Assembly: GCA_025457665.1 (NCBI GenBank)
Contig: JALOTY010000023.1
Span: 1 to 64,000, forward strand
DNA: 64,000 nt
Direction of reading: 5' to 3'
Origin: Akkermansiaceae bacterium
GTDB lineage: Bacteria > Verrucomicrobiota > Verrucomicrobiia > Verrucomicrobiales > Akkermansiaceae
Shown: positions 19,201 through 29,000 of the stretch, in pieces
Position numbering within the stretch: the stretch's first letter is position 1
Layout: each line of letters begins with the position of its first letter
Program-made: the position numbers and the translations under genes
Notes under the pieces: generated by a model
Databases searched by the model: none
Told to the model about the DNA's origin: nothing
Seen by the model: the letters and a program-made list of their open reading frames with translations, nothing else

Positions 19201-20994
19201 CTCAATCCGACCACCGCGGTGATGACGATCGATGGCCCAGTCAACATCGGCTTGAACAATCAGGCTAAAACCCTTCGGCTCGACGGTGCCAGCACGGGAA
19301 ACCTCATTTCGGGTGTCGTCTCAAACGGACTCAATACGCTTTCGATCACGAAGACCGGAGCCAGCACTTGGGAACTCTCGGGGGTGAACACCTACACCGG
19401 CAACACGACCGTCGCGAATGGCTCGCTGACCCTCTCTGGAAACCGGGTGGCGGCTTCCGGTGCCTTCACCGTGGGCAACACGGCGGGCTTCACCGGGACC
19501 CTCAACATCTCCGGCAATCTTCCAGTGGGCAACGTCGAGTTTGGCGTCGGCACATCCGCCTCTGGCGCGGTTGGAATCATCAATCAGACTGCGGGTCTTG
19601 TGTCCTTTACCGCCGGAAATGCTGTTCTCATCGGCCGCAACACCGGCGGAGTTTCGGGAACCTACAATCTGAGCGGTGGAGAGTTGAGAACTTACACCTC
19701 CACGACCCGCGGGGTGATGCTCGGTGTCAACGATGGCAGTACTGGAAACCCGATCAATGCGACCTTCAATCTGAGCGGTACTGGCTTTCTTAACAACGCG
19801 ACAGGGTCTCTTCAGATTGTCCGCGGGGATTCGACCTCATCCTTCCACAATTCGACTTACACTCAGACGGGAGGCACATCGAGCAATGGCAGCCTGATCA
19901 TCGGCGGTGGTATCAATGGCGCCAATGTGGTCAACGCCGCCCTCGGTCAGAACTCCGTCGCCACGGTCTCGATCACCGGCGGAACCTTCACCACGACGAC
20001 GTTCAACGGTCTTTCCCGTGCAAACAATGTTGTTTCCACCATCACGATCGGTGGCACGGCGGATGTGACACTTCCAGCCTTCCCGACAGCCCGCGGCACG
20101 GGTTCCTTGGCGACTCTCTACTTTGATGGTGGCACTCTGAAACCCTCGGCGTCGAGTGTCGCTTATCTCGGTGGCCTGACCAATGCCTTCGTGCAGGACG
20201 GTGGCGTGCGAATCAACACCAACAGCTTCGACATCACGGTCAGTCAGAATTTGCTCGAAGATTCAGGATCCCTCGGCGGTGGTCTGACCAAGGACGGTTC
20301 CGGAATTCTTGCGCTGACCTCCACCGGAAACACCTACAAAGGAGCCACCACGGTCAACGCCGGCACCCTGAGCCTGGGTGATGGAACCGCCAACAGCGCG
20401 CTTGACGATGCCTCCGATGTCATCGTCGCCAGTGGGGCCACGCTGAACCTGAACTTCAGCGCCGCCAACGTCGATGTCGTCGATACCCTGACCATCAACG
20501 GTGTTCAAAAAGCCGCCGGTGTCTGGGGTGCTCCCGGATCGGGAGCCCCGAATACGGATGCTCAGCTTTCAGGCACCGGATACCTTCAGGTCACCACAGG
20601 TGGAGCCATTGATGATTATTCCACATGGGCCAATTCTTTCTCGCCCGCCATTGGGCTCAAAACCGCCGATGATGACGGGGACGGACTCACCAACTTTGAG
20701 GAATACGCCTTCGGTCTCAATCCGCAAAGTGGCGCATCTTCGAGCCCGATCAGCCAAACGCTTGATGCCTCCACCGGTGTCTTCAAATACACCCGGAGGG
20801 CAACACCCGCCACCACGGGATTGGTTTACACCTACGAATCGTCCACCACACTCAGCGGATCGTGGCCTTCATTCAGCGCAGTGACCGCCACTTCAAACGG
20901 CGCATCGCCTGTTGAGGAAATCACGGTGACCCTTCCGCCTGCTCTCCTCACGAATCCGAGCCTCTTCATCCGCGTTCGCGCTGAAGAACCGTAA
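16201..20994 (+). CDS. autotransporter-associated beta-strand repeat surface protein A
   Basis: The 1,597-residue protein starts at the ATG at 16201 with a signal peptide (MKYQISPILLGSIFAVFANQ, cleavage near SFA|DV). Most of the chain is beta-strand repeats of the TIGR02601 type, recognisable from units such as LVKAGAGNITLSGANTFTGG, LGSGTAILTGANTYSG and GGLTKDGSGILAL. They predict a long parallel beta-helix. The last ~120 residues are different: a calcium-binding-like DDDGDGLTNFEEYAFGLNP (from about 1489) followed by a beta domain ending FIRVRAEEP. There is no PEP-CTERM tail and no C-terminal outer-membrane barrel. The core is paralogous to the next gene. The role is probably adhesion or glycan binding at the cell surface. 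Confidence 0.85.
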   Translation: MKYQISPILLGSIFAVFANQRSFADVYTWNGGPGTWDTVTANWTGAGMIWPATSTTDDDAIFGGTAGAVTIATGGVTANDISFNSNGYSVGGAGLILNGVTPTLTAGTGVDATISSVISGASGLVKAGAGNITLSGANTFTGGSTISAGSLVIQNNAALGADGSAITVNAGAALNLGGSLGANTLNLGTRVFTVSGSGIGGTGVLTNTGTNSQNAAISKVVLGADSTFGGTQRWDFRNNTPTLNLAGFNLTKTGTNYVSLVGVAVTPGVGNITVNQGEFNLALNTNLNGASSNSITVNNGATFSLWGSTISHPWTLNLADGSTFRGESSSAAANNVWAGPVGITGNVTLRADGQFQINGNISGTGNITKTLGSTVTLRGSNTFSGSTTVSTGTLVLDYLTNDTSKLDDLSALQLGGGTLSLTGGLHNEVVGSTVLAASSHSTIQSTHGGVIHLNAITRNAAASLNFASNAIATTDNLNDATGILGTWATVGDFWATNASNGLDGSITALTDYVFSFDNLDNASLYQNKHVVVDSVQAPDAAIASHSFIFNTAAANSLTLQGSNSLTTGGILVSGTVGANATAISGGTITGPSNGDLTINQRNAAATGAFTLGSAVVDNGTTGIQKLGSGTAILTGANTYSGTTSIGAGQLQINNAGALGSSTSISTSGTGGAALVLNDGVTAGSGKTITINGGGAAEFFGALSTNGSATWEGSVIIGAPTSARIGTLTAGTLTVSGNISEPSGVPSALLTRANTGGSVLLSGNNTHTGGTQVVVGGLRMGSATALGTGPLTLGGGTNPNSFSSDSTTPRTIANALVFNGTTTHGLGDATNNGKLTFTGPVTLGNASRTLGVNSTVEISNAIGATASVNLVKIGAADLILSAPNTYTGSTQINGGTLVVAHKDALATSSSVFPSTTAGSGVLRLATDTSAVINRIETSSSNPGTILSDRATPGDGINHVIPAGWFGANTYTFAAGPNVTGGTARITLNSANLTAGAASTAILNPTTAVMTIDGPVNIGLNNQAKTLRLDGASTGNLISGVVSNGLNTLSITKTGASTWELSGVNTYTGNTTVANGSLTLSGNRVAASGAFTVGNTAGFTGTLNISGNLPVGNVEFGVGTSASGAVGIINQTAGLVSFTAGNAVLIGRNTGGVSGTYNLSGGELRTYTSTTRGVMLGVNDGSTGNPINATFNLSGTGFLNNATGSLQIVRGDSTSSFHNSTYTQTGGTSSNGSLIIGGGINGANVVNAALGQNSVATVSITGGTFTTTTFNGLSRANNVVSTITIGGTADVTLPAFPTARGTGSLATLYFDGGTLKPSASSVAYLGGLTNAFVQDGGVRINTNSFDITVSQNLLEDSGSLGGGLTKDGSGILALTSTGNTYKGATTVNAGTLSLGDGTANSALDDASDVIVASGATLNLNFSAANVDVVDTLTINGVQKAAGVWGAPGSGAPNTDAQLSGTGYLQVTTGGAIDDYSTWANSFSPAIGLKTADDDGDGLTNFEEYAFGLNPQSGASSSPISQTLDASTGVFKYTRRATPATTGLVYTYESSTTLSGSWPSFSAVTATSNGASPVEEITVTLPPALLTNPSLFIRVRAEEP

Positions 20995-21206
20995 TTTGAT
21001 ATCCATCTGCCCCCTGTCTTCGCTCTGACCATGCTGTCGAGTGAGGGCGGGGGAAGCTGCCTCCTTCCGCGCAAGATCGAATCTCAAATGCGCCAATTCC
21101 TATTCCCAGTATCAGCGATTCTGTTAATCTGAAGATTGGAGAACGTGCAAACCCCCGCGATCCTTCGAGGTCGACCCACCTCACTCAAACCCAGCCCGTC
21201 AAGACC
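20995..21206. other. 212-bp spacer between the paralogous surface-protein genes
   Basis: The spacer carries no gene. A short GGAAG/CTTCC inverted repeat near 21053-21068 is the only local structure and is not a convincing terminator. A promoter for the second gene is plausible but no clear box is visible. Confidence 0.4.
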
Positions 21207-24200
21207 GTGAAAATCCCTGCTAGTTCCTTCGGTTCCCTCTTTGTCATCTGTTCGCTGATCCAGACCTCTGGCGCGGCAACTTTGGAATGGTCAGGCTCCT
21301 CGAGCGGACTTTCCACCGGCACCAGCAACACGTGGAACACGAACACAACGGCCAACTGGTGGAATGGCAGCAGCCTTGTCAACTGGCCTGCCCTTGGAGG
21401 CACCAATGATGATGCGGTTTTCGGAGGGACGGCCGGCACCGTGACGGTGACCACCGCCACTGCCAACGACATCACTTTCAATACCACGGGTTATGTCATT
21501 TCCAGCGGGACTCTAACATTGAACGGCACGACTCCGACCCTTTCCACCGGCACCGGGATTGACGCCACGATCTCTTCAGTCATCGCGGGAAGTGCCGGGC
21601 TCACCAAAAGCGGTGGCGGAACCTTGATTCTTTCGGGTGCCAACACCTTCACCGGGGTTACTAACATCAATAGCGGAATTCTGCGTGCAGGAAATGCGGC
21701 GGCCCTTGGATCGAGCACGAATGGCACCACGGTCGCGTCTGGAGCCACGCTCGATTTGAACGGTCAAAACCTCGGTGCTGAGGTCGTGACCATTTCCGGA
21801 ACCGGTGTGGGCGGGGCAGGAGCGGTCATCAACACGGGGGCAAGCCAGACACAGGCGCTGCGTTTCCTGACATTGGCCGGAAACTCATCGATTGGTGGAA
21901 CGGGTCGATGGGATCTTCGCGCAAACACAACCGGCACCCTCAATCTGGCGAATTTCACGCTGACCAAGACGGGATCGAATTACATCGGTCTCGTGGGGGT
22001 GACGACGACTCCGGGCACCGGGCAGATCGTGATCGATCAGGGCGAGCTCAGTGTTCAGACCGCTACGAATCTGGCGGGTAGCTCGGCCAACAAGATCACG
22101 GTGAACAACGGCGCCACCCTTGGAATGTGGGGATCCACCGTTACCCAGACCTGGACGGTCGATCTTGCCGCAGGTTCAACCTTCCGTGCTGAAAACGGAA
22201 CAGGCACCAACAACACCTGGGGCGGTGCAATCAACCTTCTGGGTAATGCCACGCTGAGAGCCGACGGGGTCCTTAGCTTGAACGGAAACATCGGTGGTAC
22301 GGGCGATATCACCAAAACGGCAGGCAGCGTTCTCACGCTTCGCGGTGCCAATACGTTTGCCGGCAGCACTTCGGTCAATGCAGGAACGCTGACATTGGAC
22401 TACATCAACAATGACAACAGCAAGCTGCATGATGCCTCCAGCCTGACTCTCGGCGGCGGGACCTTGAGTCTGGCAAACGGCACGCATTCGGAAGTCGTGG
22501 CATCGACCACTCTCACTGCCGGCACGAACAGCTCGATTTCCCGCGCAAGCGGAACTGCCGTGATCAATCTCAACACGATCACAGTGGGTGCCGGTGCCAC
22601 CCTCAACCTCGGCGGGTCGTCGATCGCAACGACGGACAACCTCAACACCAATGGGATCCTTGGCGGCTGGGCGACGGTCGGGAATGATTGGGCAACGAAC
22701 TCCACGAATAGTGCCGATGGATTGATCACCGCCTACACTGGATACACTCTTTCCTCCGTTGCAGGAACTTCGGCCGCGAACTATGCCAGCGCGCACGTCG
22801 ATGTGGATGCAAGCCAGACCATCGATGGCGCGATCTCATCAAGCAGCCTGCGGTTCAACACGGCAGGGGCACTCGGCTTGACTCTTCAGGGCACGAATAC
22901 CGTCGCAGGGGGCATTCTGGTGGGGAGCGTGGTGGGCAACAATTTGAGTTCTCTTTCGGGTGGCTCGATCACTGGGAGTCTCAACTCGGTTCTGGTGATC
23001 AATCAGCGCAACACCTCCAATGCCCTCAGCATTTCATCGAATCTGGTCGATAATGGCACCACGGGATTGCTGAAAATCGGAACAGGTGCGGCGACTTTGT
23101 CCGGGACGAACAGCTACAGCGGGGTGACCACGATCGCGAGCGGACAACTGCAGATCGGCAGTTCGGGCGCGCTCGGGAACACTTCTAACATCGTCACTTC
23201 GGGAGCCAATGGCGCATCTCTGGTGCTGAATGATGGCATCACGACGGGTTCGGGAAAATCCGTGACGATCGTGGGCGGCGGAGCTTCCGACTTCTTCGGG
23301 GCGCTCAGCACCTCGGGCTCGGCAACTTGGGAAGGTTCTGTCCTCATCGGGGCGGCCACAAGCGCTCGTATCGGCACTTTGGGGTCGGGTGTTCTGACGG
23401 TCAGTGGGAACATCAGCGAACCGGGAGGCACCCCATCGGAACTTCTGATCCGCGCCAATACAGGGGGGGCCGTCGTGCTCTCCGGAAACAATACCCATAC
23501 CGGTGGCACCACACTTGTCTTTGGAGGACTCAGGATGGGCAGTGCCAATGCCCTTGGCAGTGGCACGCTGACCTTGGGCGGAGGGACGAATCCGAACAAC
23601 TTTTCGTCCGACGGCACGACCGCGCGGACGATTTCAAATGCCGTCGTCTTCAATGCTACGACCACCCACAACCTTGGCGATGCGGCGCTCAATGGCAAGC
23701 TGACCTTCACTGGACCGCTCAGTGTGGGCGGTGCCAACCGCACTCTGGGCATCAATAGCACGGTGGAGTTTGCCAATGCCGTCAGCTCCACAGGTAATTT
23801 CGGAATCATCAAAACGGGATCCGCCGACCTGATTCTTTCTGCGGCGAACAGCTACACCGGAGCCACCCAAATCAACGGCGGAACCCTGGTCGTAGCCCAC
23901 AAGGACGCGCTTGCCACCAGTTCTTCCGTCTTTCCTTCGACAGCTAACGGATCGGGAACGCTCCGACTTGCGACCGATACCAGTGCGGTGATCAATCGAA
24001 TCGAGACCAGCTCGAGCAATCCTGGGACCATCGTTTCCGATCGTGCGACGGTGGGTGCGGGGATCAATCACAGCCTGGGTGAACTTTGGGCGGGTGCGAA
24101 TACCTATACTTTCGCCGCAGGGTCGAATGTAACCAGCGGAACGGCAGGCCTCACTTTCTCCGGACTCAATCTGACTGCCGGTGCCGCAAGCACGGCGATT

Positions 24201-25889
24201 CTCAATCCGACGACAGCTGTGGTGACCGTCACTGGTGGGGTGTCGATTGGCCTCAACAATCAAGTCAAGACGCTGAGACTGGATGGTACCAGCTCCGGGA
24301 ATCTCATTTCCGGAGCGATCAGCAACGGGCTCAATACCCTTTCGATCACCAAGACAGGAACAAGTGAGTGGGAGCTTTCCGGAGTGAACACACAAACCGG
24401 TGCAACCACGGTTTCCAATGGCACTCTCACGCTGTCAGGCAATCGGGTGGCGGCATCGGGAGGCATCACCGTGGGCAATGTTGCCGGTCAGACCGGAACG
24501 CTGAACATCCGTGGAGATCTCCCGGTGGGTGGCTCTGAGTTCGGCGTCGGCACGACGGTGGCGGGGGCTGTCGGCATCGTGAATCACAGTGCCGGACTCG
24601 TTTCCTTCACGAGCGGAAACGCCGTGCTGATTGGCCGGAGCGTGGGTGGGGTGACAGGAACCTACAATTTGAGCGGCGGCGAATTGCGGACCTTTGCATC
24701 GGGCACCCGCGGTGTGATGATCGGTGTGAATGCCGGAAGCAGCGGCAACTTGATCAACGCCACCTTCAATCTGAGCGGCACAGGGCTTCTCAACAACTCG
24801 ACGGGATCGCTGCAAGTGGTTCGGGGTGACGCTACCTCTTCCTTCCATAATTCAACCTACAACCAGACTGGCGGAACTTCGAACAATGGCAGCCTCATCA
24901 TTGGTGGTGGCATCAGCGGTATCAATGTCGTGAATGCAGCCAATGGTCAGAACTCGACCGCCACGGTTTCGATCACGGGTGGCACCTTCACGACGACGAC
25001 CTTCAATGGCTTGTCCCGTGCTGACAATGTGGTCTCCAACATCACCATCGGCGGTACGGCGGATGTGACCTTGCCGGCCTTCCCGACCGTTCGTGGTGTG
25101 GGTTCGACCGCAACCCTGACCTTTGACGGTGGAACTCTGAAGCCTTCCGCCTCAAGCAGCGCCTACTTGGGTGGACTGACCAATGCCTTCATCCAGGATG
25201 GCGGAGCGAGAATCGATACGAATGGTTTCGATATCACCGTCAGCCAGAATCTGCTGGAAGATACGGGTTCCACCGGTGGAGGACTGACCAAGGACGGAAC
25301 CGGAACTTTGACCCTCAGTGGCAGCGGGAACACTTACACCGGGGATACCGTTGTGAATGGTGGAACGCTCGCCGTGACTGGCGACATCTCCTTCAGCACC
25401 ACCTTGGTGAACAATGGTGGCACGATTGCAGGAAACGGCACGACCGGATCGCTGGACATTGCCAACGGTGGAACACTCGCACCGGGTCTCTCCCCCGGAA
25501 CCCTGAGCGTGGGCGGAGATCTCGGACTTAACTCGGCCTCGCTAGTTTCGTTCGAGTTCAATCCCCTCGACACCACCGTCGGTGGAGGAATCAACGATCT
25601 TGTCAATGTCACGGGGAATCTGAACCTGGATGGCCTGCTTACCGTCACCGCGACCAGTGGTGATTTCACTTCGGTCACCTCCGGAACCTGGCGTCTCTTC
25701 AACTACAGTGGAACCTTGGTGAACAACGGGCTGACTTTCGATTCGTTGCCGACACTCTCCGCAGGCTACACGTGGGAATTGAATACGGCCACAAGCGGTC
25801 AGGTGAACCTCGTCGTCATTCCCGAACCTCGAATCGCGCTCCTTGGCGCTCTGGGTCTGCTCTTCATTTTCAGACGCCGCCGGCCCTGA
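21207..25889 (+). CDS. autotransporter-associated beta-strand repeat protein B with PEP-CTERM tail
   Basis: The 1,560-residue protein starts with GTG at 21207 and a signal peptide (KIPASSFGSLFVICSLIQTS, cleavage near GAA|TL). The core up to about residue 1380 repeats protein A unit by unit, for example GGTLVVAHKDALATSSSVFP and RLATDTSAVINRIETSSSNP occur in both. Nucleotide differences in these parts are mostly at third codon positions, so the pair is old and under selection. After that the two diverge: B has TGSLDIANGGTLAPGLSPGT, a final beta domain and a PEP-CTERM sorting tail (about 1538-1560: IPEP, hydrophobic helix, FRRRRP). The tail predicts recognition by an exosortase and cell-surface release or anchoring; no exosortase gene is in the window. 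Confidence 0.88.
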   Translation: MKIPASSFGSLFVICSLIQTSGAATLEWSGSSSGLSTGTSNTWNTNTTANWWNGSSLVNWPALGGTNDDAVFGGTAGTVTVTTATANDITFNTTGYVISSGTLTLNGTTPTLSTGTGIDATISSVIAGSAGLTKSGGGTLILSGANTFTGVTNINSGILRAGNAAALGSSTNGTTVASGATLDLNGQNLGAEVVTISGTGVGGAGAVINTGASQTQALRFLTLAGNSSIGGTGRWDLRANTTGTLNLANFTLTKTGSNYIGLVGVTTTPGTGQIVIDQGELSVQTATNLAGSSANKITVNNGATLGMWGSTVTQTWTVDLAAGSTFRAENGTGTNNTWGGAINLLGNATLRADGVLSLNGNIGGTGDITKTAGSVLTLRGANTFAGSTSVNAGTLTLDYINNDNSKLHDASSLTLGGGTLSLANGTHSEVVASTTLTAGTNSSISRASGTAVINLNTITVGAGATLNLGGSSIATTDNLNTNGILGGWATVGNDWATNSTNSADGLITAYTGYTLSSVAGTSAANYASAHVDVDASQTIDGAISSSSLRFNTAGALGLTLQGTNTVAGGILVGSVVGNNLSSLSGGSITGSLNSVLVINQRNTSNALSISSNLVDNGTTGLLKIGTGAATLSGTNSYSGVTTIASGQLQIGSSGALGNTSNIVTSGANGASLVLNDGITTGSGKSVTIVGGGASDFFGALSTSGSATWEGSVLIGAATSARIGTLGSGVLTVSGNISEPGGTPSELLIRANTGGAVVLSGNNTHTGGTTLVFGGLRMGSANALGSGTLTLGGGTNPNNFSSDGTTARTISNAVVFNATTTHNLGDAALNGKLTFTGPLSVGGANRTLGINSTVEFANAVSSTGNFGIIKTGSADLILSAANSYTGATQINGGTLVVAHKDALATSSSVFPSTANGSGTLRLATDTSAVINRIETSSSNPGTIVSDRATVGAGINHSLGELWAGANTYTFAAGSNVTSGTAGLTFSGLNLTAGAASTAILNPTTAVVTVTGGVSIGLNNQVKTLRLDGTSSGNLISGAISNGLNTLSITKTGTSEWELSGVNTQTGATTVSNGTLTLSGNRVAASGGITVGNVAGQTGTLNIRGDLPVGGSEFGVGTTVAGAVGIVNHSAGLVSFTSGNAVLIGRSVGGVTGTYNLSGGELRTFASGTRGVMIGVNAGSSGNLINATFNLSGTGLLNNSTGSLQVVRGDATSSFHNSTYNQTGGTSNNGSLIIGGGISGINVVNAANGQNSTATVSITGGTFTTTTFNGLSRADNVVSNITIGGTADVTLPAFPTVRGVGSTATLTFDGGTLKPSASSSAYLGGLTNAFIQDGGARIDTNGFDITVSQNLLEDTGSTGGGLTKDGTGTLTLSGSGNTYTGDTVVNGGTLAVTGDISFSTTLVNNGGTIAGNGTTGSLDIANGGTLAPGLSPGTLSVGGDLGLNSASLVSFEFNPLDTTVGGGINDLVNVTGNLNLDGLLTVTATSGDFTSVTSGTWRLFNYSGTLVNNGLTFDSLPTLSAGYTWELNTATSGQVNLVVIPEPRIALLGALGLLFIFRRRRP

Positions 25890-25921
25890 GAGGAAACGCT
25901 CTTGCCGGGAGTTTCAATGAT

Positions 25922-25958
25922 CGGGAGTTGGAGATCTCCGCTTCAACTCCGACTCCCG
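25922..25958 (+). terminator. hairpin after the PEP-CTERM gene
   Basis: CGGGAGTTGGAG (25922-25933) pairs with CTCCGACTCCCG (25947-25958) as a 12-bp stem with one G-U pair and a 13-base loop, 33 bp after the stop. No T-run follows, so it may be factor-dependent or merely block readthrough between these convergent genes. Confidence 0.5.
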
Positions 25959-26067
25959 GGACTCTCAAGGTCCGTCGTGGTCTCCTGTTAAAGGAATCTT
26001 TCTGAGGGGTCTCTCGGAGCCCATTCCAAATCCAGGCTCGATCTGAACTCGGATCTTGTCTGGGAAA

Positions 26068-29000
26068 TCAGTCCTGAGTGACTTCGACGCGGAGAAACTT
26101 GGGCTCTGGTTCGAGGGTAAGATATCGGGTCACGATTTCCGATCCGGGAACCGGAGATAGGCCGATTTCCTCACCGGGCAGAAGTTGGGATGAGGCATCG
26201 TCCCAATCGATGAGATTTTCGGAGACTAGGATCCGATAGTGCAGGCCATGATCTCCAGTCAGGCGGCGGAAACGCAGACGGGTGACTTGCTCGCCGCCCA
26301 AGTTCGTCAGGTCGATGACTGGGAGCCCTTGGCGGTCGTGGGAGTAAGGATCCATCGCAAAGGCAAACTTCAGGAGGTTGGGTATTCCATCGCCCAAGGG
26401 CTGGCCGGATGGACCGCCGAAGCTTTCCGAGGCTATTTGATCGAGTCGGAAATGCCGCGCCTGCCAACGGGTGAAGGGCGCTGAGCTTGGCGATGGAATC
26501 AGAAGGCCGGTGCTGCTCGCACCTTGAGCCAGATTTCGAGTCGGAATCATGCCTTCCTCGGCAACGAAGCTGTCGATCAATTCGCCGGTGAGGAAACTCC
26601 TTGTTTCGACCCTGCGGATTCCGCTTTCCATGAAGTTCGGAATGATCGTTCCCCATCGTCCCGGGTGTCCGGTGACTTCATTGCGGTAGAATGGCGCATA
26701 GTTGGCATCCGTGAGCGCACCGGTGGATTCCACAGCAGCAATGGCGAGCGGGCGACCCTCACCATTGGCATTCGAGTGGAGGACCACAAAGGATTTCGCG
26801 GCTGCTGTGGATTCACCATGGATGGCGCTCCCTTGGCCGGAAGCAGGGCCAAAGTCGATGACTCCGACCTCTTCCGTGGCTATGAGGCGGTGGAAAGGTG
26901 TTTCGCCTCCCTCGCCATCGTTGAGCAGTATCAGCGGTTGGATGGATCCGCCTGAGGCAAATCGGCCATTCCCGGTAGGTTCGCCCATGAACCAGCCTTC
27001 ATGTTTTCCCGATGCGTCCGATACCCATTGCCCGTGGCCCGAATGGAGACTGGATGAGAGGAACGAGACTCCTGCGGTGCTTCGAATGAAGCCGTCGGCC
27101 ATCGGAAAGATCATGTTTCCGGCGCCATCGCTGGTCTCGGCATCGGCGCTGAGGCGAAAGCGGTTGGCATAGCGATAAGTCGTGTTTGGCAGGAGGCCTT
27201 CGATTCGGAAGCGCGCCGCCCATGGAACGCGTGCATCATTGGTTCCGGCCCGACCTTGGATGTGCAGAGGCACCATCAATCCGGTGATGGAAAGAACTTG
27301 GGTCAAGGAATCGGACTCACCCGCAGTGAGACCGGATGAGCTTGCACGCCAGAGAATGGGGCCGGCGGTGGCAACCGAAAGATCATCAAAAACCACCGTG
27401 CCGCCGGATGCCTGCCGGGTGATGGTGCCGGACAGGGCATTGGGGGGAAGGGTTTCAATCTGCACGCTGCCGCCAAATCCGGTGGCAAGGGCCCCTTGGC
27501 TGCTGCGGGCTTGAACGATGACGGGGCCGAGGGTTCGGCCGGTTTGTCCCGATAGGGGGCTGTCAATGATGACGAGCCCGGCGGGTGCCGGATGTCCGGC
27601 GCTGACTTGGATGTCATCGACCCGCAGTTGGGGACGTGAGCCGCTTGTTCCACTACGATGATAGTATTTCCAACGAAGCTGGACGTGGGGTTGGTTGTCG
27701 GCAAGAGCGGGGAGGATGACCGGGCCGATGATCGCGCTGTGTCCGTTCACAGGATTGCGGAGATACTCTACGGGTGCACCTCCGGCCATGACATCGCTGA
27801 AGCCCCCGCTGGTTCCGATGCGGTATTGAAGGCGGATGCCATAATCGCGGACATTCGCGGCCACCGTGCCGCCGGTCCACATCACCCGAATGTCTTGGGA
27901 ACCGGTGGTGTCAAGGTCGAGCACGGCCGTGCCAACATAACCGGCACCTGGATCGTTTTGCGGATCACTGGTGTTGATGAAGGAAAATCCATCCCCGCCC
28001 AAACCGTTGATGCGACTTCGTGTGGATCGATTGTAGGGGAGATTCCAGACGTTTTCCATTTCCACGGCCAGCCCGGGGTCTGCGACGACGGTTGAGGTCT
28101 GGTAGAAGGTCATGTTCGGGGGATGGGTGCCCGCAGACGATTGGGTGCTCCAATCGCCAAAGAGGTAAGGACCCTGTGTGGCCAAGGGGTGGGCGATCCG
28201 GAACTGAGCTTCGGTGAGGGGGCTCCAATTTGCGCCATCCCATACGCGTGCCCTGACCAGAGAGTTCGACTGGAGCAAGGCGGCGACGCCCGAGGAACTT
28301 GCCTGGAGGGAGAGGTCGAAACTGAGATCGGTGCTGTTGATCGTGCCGGCAGTGCCGTGCTGATGCATGGAGACCGCGATCACATTGTTTCCAGCCACGA
28401 GCAAGTTTGCGGGAATGGTGAAGGTGACGGGAGTGGTTTCCGAGGTCCCGCCAATCGCGGAAAGCGCGGTGCTGAGGCTCGTGATGGCCCCTGCGGGCAT
28501 GTTGGTTCGTGCGACTTCCGTGCCATTGATGTAAATCACCGCCCCATCATCGCGGATGAGATTCAAGGTGAGCTGGCTGAAAGCCGATGGCTCGGAAACG
28601 GTGAATGTCCTGCGAAACCAAGTGGTCGCGTGTTTGTTGTTGGAATTCGTTCCGAAGGAAACGACCGTGGTCTCGTCGCCATCGCCATAGCCCAGTTGGG
28701 CGGCTCCGCTTGGCCACGAAGAATCCTGATACCCCGGTGAATGCCAGTCTGTGGCGGGCAGGCTCCCCTGATCCCAATACTTCCACGAAGAGCCGGTGGG
28801 GACGAGCGTCTGGGTGCTGCCATTCCAAGCCTGGGCCGAAGGGGAAACGCCTCCGCCAGGAAGGCGTGGATCGCTGCCATCAAGGGTGAAATAGACCGAC
28901 CCCGTGGTTCCCGTGAATGACAGGGGATACCCGGCGGCCACCGTCCCGCCCGACTGGGAGAGTGTGGGGGCAGCGAGCGATGGAAACAATCCGCGATTCT

